Shown piece by piece: positions 58,331 through 64,000 of a DNA stretch of 64,000 bases. A model generated the notes under the pieces. That model was not told where the DNA came from. It was given only the letters and a program-made list of their open reading frames with translations, and did not search any database. The stretch is from Allolobophora icterica (lineage: Eukaryota > Annelida > Clitellata > Crassiclitellata > Lumbricidae). Each line of letters begins with the position of its first letter. The stretch's first letter is position 1. The DNA is taken from the NCBI GenBank assembly GCA_963556255.1, contig OY744608.1, positions 34,001,798 to 34,065,797 of the forward strand, in the 5' to 3' direction. Made by a program: the position numbers and the translations under genes.

Positions 58331-59495
58331 TAGGTCATCTGATTGGTCGGATGGAAAACCTTTTGGGTATTGGAGGAGATTTTTTCCAATGCTTCTTCTG
58401 CTGATGGCGTGCTGCTCTGGTATGCATCTCTTTTAGAGCTCTTAGAATGCAACCAGAGAACAGAGGACGGTGAGATTAATTTGAGCGAAGGATAGAGGAC
58501 AGTGGCCCCATGAGGAAGACCTGCTGAAGGACACTGTCACCCCCTTTCTGAACTAGCAGATGTCACAATCTCTGAGTGGTCGTCATCAGGACTGGCTTCA
58601 TTTTGGCTAGCGTGTAAAGTGCCTCTGATTATTTCCTCTTGAAACGGAACTGTATAAATGTCTAATTGAATTTGGATGCATCAATGTTGATTTAATTATA
58701 TCATATTATTATGGTTTTATTATCATTATGCATTTACTAAGTTTGTTGAATTCATTGCATTTGGATGCATCAATGAGGAATCATATTCAGCCATATAGGA
58801 ACGCTTGTTTAATTATATCATATTGTAATTATTTTTAGTTTTTATTATTAGTATGTGTTTATTAAGTGCCATATCTAATGACCAAGCATCAGTCGATGGT
58901 ATGGAGGAATTGTGATTGAAGGACTTGCTCAAGGTCCCTAGACTGCAACCATCTCAGAGGAGTCTCTGCAGATTACAAGGCAAGCTTTGCAATCAGTTGG
59001 CTCCCAGATCCGGACTTTCTAGTGCATCGGACACGTGTGTTCTAGAAGATGCTATTTATTATTATTCATTTGTATTACTATTAATTAGCAACTTCTGCAG
59101 TGCTGGTATCTGATGCACAAGGCATTAACTGAAACCAAGCCACCATGAGGAAGATCAGTCTGCCAAGAGAGAAAGACTGTCTTATACAGCCCATGGTGGA
59201 TAAGCAATGTGAAAACGATCAGTTTTATTTATAAAAACCGCACTCTCCGCCTGGAGTCACAGACGACATCTAGAGCTCCATGTATCGTTTCTGGTATATT
59301 TCATCTACACTGTTTAGTACAAAGGTCAGGATACAAAGGTCAGCGTACAGTGTCTGGTGCATTACGAAGTATCTGTTATTTTTCGCATCTTACGTACAAC
59401 ATCATCCAACAACCTTCGACTTCATCCAGAAAACCTCTACTGATCTGGCTTGCTAACCGTCCATAGCTCCAAAATATAGACTTTTTATAACTAGC
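58331..59495. other. Intronic stretch with interspersed repeat
   Basis: The word gaattcattgcatttggatgcatcaatg-like material duplicates between 58672 and 58776, and 59080-59200 matches the dispersed repeat at 31390-31530. No exon is recognised. Confidence 0.45.
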
Positions 59496-59499
59496 AGCT

Positions 59500-60580
59500 T
59501 TGCTTCCATAATTCCTCCTCCTCTGCTTCGGTGTGTGACCTTTGTATGACACTGGACGCTGAATTGACCTTCTGTGAGCATGCAAAGACAGTATGTCGAA
59601 TATGCTTTATCGTCTCTGTCAGTTTTATACTTTATGCAAAGACAGTATGTCGAATATGCTTTTATCATCTCTGTCAGTTTTTTGCTTTATGCCACTCGTT
59701 GTCTGCCAAAGCTGCTTTTACCTTGATGCATGCATTCATAATCAATAGGGTTGATTATGGTAATGCCACTTATGCGGACCTTCCCTCTCTTGAATTAATC
59801 AACTTCAGTCCGTTTTAAACTCTGCAGCTCAGCTAATTGGTGGGATTCCACATTATGGTCATATATTTAACTACATGTATGCAGAATAAGCTGCATTGGC
59901 TGCCTGTTTGAAGACCTATTGAGTTTAAGAGCCTTATGCTGAGGCCTAACTACCTGGCCGGCTGTACTTAAGTATATATTCCAGTGTCATCATTACCTGG
60001 TTGCTGATCAATGCGATCTGCAACATGGGGTAATCTGGTTGCCAGTGGCATCACTAGGGGGTGCGAAGAGTGCAGGCTGCACCAGGTGACACCTTCAAGG
60101 GGGTGACACCAAAATGATAAAATGGCTATCTAAAATAATTTTGTGCAGAGCTTCAGGAGAAATTTATTATGTTTAAATTAACAATAACAGATAACAACAA
60201 ATAGTTTTTTGTAAGCCCAGCTTACTTGTACTATATCAGTATAAATTTACCTAGAACTGAAACTCTATGCTAATTTACTAATGGAGGAGGTACATGGGGG
60301 GGGGGGGTTGACACCGTGACTTACCGCACTGGGTGACACCAACCCTAGTGACGCCACTGCTGGTTGCTCCCCATCCTGTACTGCCACCATGTAAAATAAA
60401 GCATTACAGTGGTTGACCCTTCATTCTAAAAAAGGCTTCCACGTAATCTACTTTCCATGTCACTGACCGATACCCATGTGACACAACTGGGTCTGAGTAA
60501 ATTGGTTACTAAATATAACTGAGCATTTATGATGCATTTCTGTGATCCTGAGAGCTGACTGCTGTGTGTAGAGCTAGCAG
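59500..60580 (+). pseudogene. LINE reverse-transcriptase C-terminal remnant, split by a MITE
   Basis: The + strand encodes, with frame breaks, MTLDAELTFCEHAK, then LSAKAAFTLMHAFIINRVDYG, then NSAAQLIGGIPHYG and LHWLP. These are the ordered landmarks of the region after the reverse-transcriptase core in CR1/L2-like LINEs. A 54-bp block is tandemly duplicated (59580 and 59634). Family A MITE sits at 60043-60359, after which LINE sequence resumes. Stops and the 5' truncation show it is dead. Confidence 0.75.
60043..60359. mobile_element. hAT-type MITE, family A (copy 3)
   Basis: It starts cagtggcatcact and ends agtgacgccactg. Both flanks read ctggttgc (60035-60042 and 60360-60367), a perfect 8-bp duplication. 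The interior matches 18573-18935. It interrupts the LINE remnant, so it is younger than that LINE. Confidence 0.95.
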
Positions 60581-60647
60581 TCGTTGGGAAATTGAAGGAG
60601 TGTCAGAGATTGTTTCCTTGGTTTCTAGACCACGTTGATATATACAT

Positions 60648-60752
60648 ATGCATACACACACAAGCTATATATATATATACACACACATATATATATACAC
60701 ACACATATATATATATATACACACACATATATATATATATACATACATATTC
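60648..60752. repeat. (AC)n/(TA)n compound microsatellite
   Basis: Alternating acacac and tatata blocks in three or four cycles. Tyr/Ile-rich frames on both strands are artefacts. Confidence 0.93.
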
Positions 60753-62819
60753 AGTTAATGGCATTTTTATTAGGCCTTTGCCACATTTCACAGAATTAAT
60801 CTCAGCTGAATACTTTGCAAGTTCTTCAGTCCCTGCCAGTATTTCATTAATCAGTGAGATTTACTCCTGTCAAAAAGACATAATTGCTAACAAATGCTTT
60901 ATCTCAATCTAGTATATTTCGTTTACATTTAGTTTAGATTAGCGGAGATTATGTTGCATGTGAGTGTAATGCTACCGTGTTTCTAAATTGGATATAAGTT
61001 TAGATGCGTACATAAATGAAGTCTGTTTATTTTAGAGATCTCTAAATTGCACATATTTAACTGGTCCTTAATATTTATGTTTCCTTTTAGATTCTCATCT
61101 TCTGCCTTTGCTGTAATTTCTACATTATATAGGGTGCTCAACTGCTCATGGTTATGCTCACTGTGAGCTGCAGTCACCTGGCTGTAGACAAAGTTAATAG
61201 CTAATTGATCATTTATGACATGCATGGGGCAACAATAGGCCTACTACTCAGAAAGATTATTAACCATTTTCTTCATCATCGTTGTAGTCATCATAATTTT
61301 AGTCATCGTTATCATGATCTCAAGACTTCTACATCGCCCAAAAGGTCTAAGTTGTGGGCACCGATTTATGTTCCAAGAGAATGGTAAATATTATTATTAT
61401 TATTTGTTTTTGTTTCATGAACTTAATCAGGTTTATGTTTGACAACAGGGAAAAGTTTTCTGAATGGTTTACAAAAACGTATAGCTCTAGTGCTGAGGGG
61501 TCCTTACTTTTGTGTTGGTGCATGATCTGCACTCTGAGTGATGTAATAATTTCAGTGTTTCTTGTTGTTTTCAATTATTTCATCCTAGGAGTTTAAAAAA
61601 GATTAGTTTTCTTGCGTAGTTGCGCAATTTGTTTGCTGCAGGTCTCAACACCTGCTTAAGATTCAGGCTTTTAGTAAATGACAGTCTGACTTTTTCTCCG
61701 GATGTTGCATTGTTGATTCTGGCCATGGATACTTAAAGCTCTCAGAGTCATTGTTTTAAAAGAGAGAAAAAGCTATGCACAACGCGTCTTAAGATAAACA
61801 CTTGTGGAGAAGTGTACTTGGCTTCGATGCTCGAAGCATAGATGTAGTAGAAGTGCTCTCATTTGTTTTTTGTCTGGCCTGTCTCGTTTGCTTGTTTTTT
61901 TAATGGATTTTTTTATTGCTGTGTGTGGCCTGTGCATCTCTGTTGCTCATTTCCCTGGACTGGATCTAGACCTGCTCTGCCTCAGCAGCTCTGACAATAA
62001 TTGTAAAGATGATACCCTCCTGTATAGTTGGTTTTTTGGTTGGAGCATCATTTTGCATTGGTACTAATTGCCAGGCACTAAAGGCTTGAGGGCTCAGTGT
62101 ACACCAGCAGGTGGAGTGTTGCTATTTCATGGAAATCACCCACTCAAGTAGAAACCTGGCTTGATTGGACTTGACTTCAACTTGCCAGCATCAAACCAAG
62201 CAGATAATAGATTTTTATAGGGCCTCTTGAAGAGAAACTGCCAGCACAAAACCACAACCTGACATGATTGTTTTTAACCACCGACAGAATGGAGGCAGAG
62301 AAAAGCCCAGAAGCTTATGTCATTGTTGTTAGGCAATGGGCAGCAGTTTACCGCCTGTGGCATGAACTGAAGATGCGATTTTATATAATTTAAAATACTT
62401 TTAGTGAAATGTATGAGTGATTTTCTTTTTTTCTATTTATAAATGATGCTTTCTCTACTCTACTATTATATATTTTAAATAAAATGTGCAAAATGCCTGA
62501 AGATTTTTTAATGCTTTTAATTTTAAAAACATTTTATTCTGTAAACCAGCGAGAGTTGTTTGAATCATTCCTGATATTTTATGAATTGCTTTGAAAAGAA
62601 ACTGTAGGAAATCTTTATACACTTAACTAGCGAAGAGGTCATAGATCTCTGTTTGTTGTAATGTGTGAAGTTTATGACTAATTCACACTTAGAATTGATG
62701 TAGTCGTCTAAAAATATTTCGTGATGGAAGTAAACAATTTCCTTAAGAGCAAACAGTGTGTGTATGATGATGATCTATCTCCTTATTTATTTTGAATATT
62801 TTGTGATTAATTCTGAAGA
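60753..62819. other. AT-rich intronic stretch
   Basis: No exon with dystrophin similarity or other gene is recognised. A (TTA)n run lies at 61390-61403. Confidence 0.4.
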
Positions 62820-63185
62820 GAACAGTCTCGCTACCAAGTCACGCACACGTTGCATTCGCACAGTTCTACATCTGCAAGCATTGATGTTTTTATTAGCAAG
62901 TTGATACCCGTCTCCATGTGGCCGTTCTGCATCCGTATGTATGGCTCTTCCAAGGATCCGTGCTTTGCCAGCTGAGGCGTGTAAATACAGTAATAAGTCA
63001 ATACCATTCATGCAGAATTCGCTTTCATTGCTTTGGTCTCGTAACGTCATTGGCGGTGCTCGCTTCGAGGCTTCCATATGACGTTGACTCACATGTCAGA
63101 CTCGCATCATCGAGGGCATAAGGGGATGACTGCAAGTAGAAGGAGAAGTTCTAGACGGAATGCTTCTGCTCTCAAATGATGTTTG
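62820..63185. promoter_or_regulatory. CpG-containing island just upstream of the exon-56 homologue
   Basis: A GC-richer block with gtaacgtcattggcgg (63039-63054, cAMP-element-like plus inverse CCAAT) and atgacgttgactcac (63078-63092). It ends about 90 bp before the exon at 63276. It could be an enhancer or a near promoter for a short isoform. There is no direct evidence. Confidence 0.25.
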
Positions 63186-63275
63186 TAATCGGATTTGACA
63201 GATTGGTTGAACCGTACGGTTGATGATTGCAACAAACGAGAGAATACTGAAGTCGAAGTTTTTTGCATATTGCAG

Positions 63276-63451
63276 GACCTGGAGGCAGAAATCGAAGCGC
63301 ATCAGAATGCTAATGACATGCCATCCCTTCCACCTGCTGGACCAGTCATCACAGCTGAATCAAAGGCCTCAGAGACAGAACTAGTCCGAAGAAAGCTCGA
63401 CGAGATGAACAGACGCTGGCTTCAGCTGGAACAAAAACCATCTGGAAACAG
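63276..63451 (+). CDS. Dystrophin/utrophin orthologue, exon equivalent to human DMD exon 56 (partial gene)
   Basis: The exon is bounded by ttgcatattgcag|gac and aacag|gtaggg. It encodes 58 codons plus two bases, starting DLEAEIEAHQ and containing VRRKLDEMNRRWLQLEQK. This is the end of helix B and all of helix C of a spectrin repeat, with the RW signature of helix C. Vertebrate dystrophin and utrophin have DL(Q/E)(G/A)EIEAH and RLD(N/D)MN(x)(R/K)W at the same places. From memory, human DMD exon 56 is 173 bases, starts in phase 0 with this Asp codon and ends with AG of a split Arg codon; here the length is 176 with identical phases. The protein is a membrane-associated actin/dystroglycan linker, and this exon belongs to the distal rod. 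Flanking DMD-like exons lie outside the window or were not found. Confidence 0.88.
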
Positions 63452-64000
63452 GTAGGGAAGATTGAAATTTATCCACTTCTGACCTAATAAAAATCTAATT
63501 GAATTTAAATGCTATCTAAGTTTGCTATACAAGAACATAAAGCGGAGATCTGAGAATTTATAAACTGTCTTCTGACTGCCAGTGGTCTATGAAGAGTCTT
63601 GGATGTAATGATGATGTGTGTACTATGGCATTGTCCTGATCGATTTTCTCTTCTGTCTCAGCAATCAGTTACTATGTGTTGTCCAAGTTCAAATACTCTG
63701 AACACTTCGGAGCTGACTGTTACATTTTCTGTAACATGTCGTCACATTACACTGTCTACATTGGTCTTAATTTCGTTCTTAATTATGAAATGTGAATTTT
63801 CAGTGAAGAAATCTCTATGCTTCCAGAAACTACGTCTAAATTGCTACTCTAAGCATGTCTAAGCTGTTACAAGTGCCATGTTGTTTGTTGTATGCCCTCG
63901 GACTATACCACTCTCAACAGTGAGCAACTGCTGCATGTGGTCCGTTGAAGTTCTGTTATATATAGCACAGGTGGAATATGTTGATAAAAAATGTCGATAA
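63452..64000. other. Start of the intron after the exon-56 homologue
   Basis: The intron opens gtaggg at 63452. No exon equivalent to human exon 57 (start of the next spectrin repeat) is seen before the window ends. Confidence 0.5.

Overview
The window is animal genomic DNA, almost entirely intronic or repetitive. It is AT-rich, has spliced exons with GT/AG borders, and carries many microsatellites, minisatellites, LINE scraps and non-autonomous DNA transposons. The short word taggcct(a/g) recurs throughout. I associate it with echinoderm and hemichordate genomes, so a marine invertebrate, probably ambulacrarian, is my best guess, but only a guess.

Two exons are supported, both on the + strand. 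The clearest is at 63276-63451. It encodes part of a distal spectrin repeat of a dystrophin/utrophin orthologue and has the same start phase, end phase and near-identical length as human DMD exon 56. About 29 kb upstream, at 33684-34475, lies a 264-codon open exon that opens with its own ATG and ends at a phase-0 splice donor. It could join the exon-56 homologue in frame. In vertebrates the intron before exon 56 holds the promoter and first exon of the short isoform Dp116. The layout suggests an invertebrate gene with an analogous internal first exon, much larger and with a Gln-rich, partly coiled-coil N-terminus.

Region 2.7-16.8 kb is a graveyard of hAT-type DNA elements, most bounded by terminal inverted repeats and 8-bp target-site duplications (TSDs) readable by eye. 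The largest nest is an outer element (5619-11225) with a relic hAT transposase C-terminus. It was invaded by a second element (5900-9883), which was invaded by a third (6373-9402), which carries a 25-bp minisatellite of about 74 units. A separate small element (10083-10780) splits the transposase relic. Further hAT-like elements sit at 18.6, 22.3, 27.0, 35.7, 45.9, 52.7, 56.5 and 60.0 kb.

Region 27.9-32.7 kb holds a purine-rich repeat, a 36-39-bp minisatellite, two unrelated 35-bp satellites and a CAGA run. A 33-bp satellite at 56.4-57.6 kb is split by a hAT element. LINE reverse-transcriptase scraps lie at 2.7-3.7 kb (-) and 59.5-60.6 kb (+), and a tRNA-derived SINE at 45.4 kb.

Between the repeats are about a dozen islands of 250-750 bp that look richer in CpG and poorer in repeats than their surroundings (for example 17.1-17.6, 20.8-21.3, 35.15-35.6, 37.3-38.0, 44.3-44.6, 53.0-53.5, 62.8-63.2 kb). 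They are the best candidates for intronic regulatory elements. No prokaryotic genes, CRISPR arrays or rRNA genes were seen. The long open frames in the repeat arrays arise from stop-free tandem units and are not called as genes.
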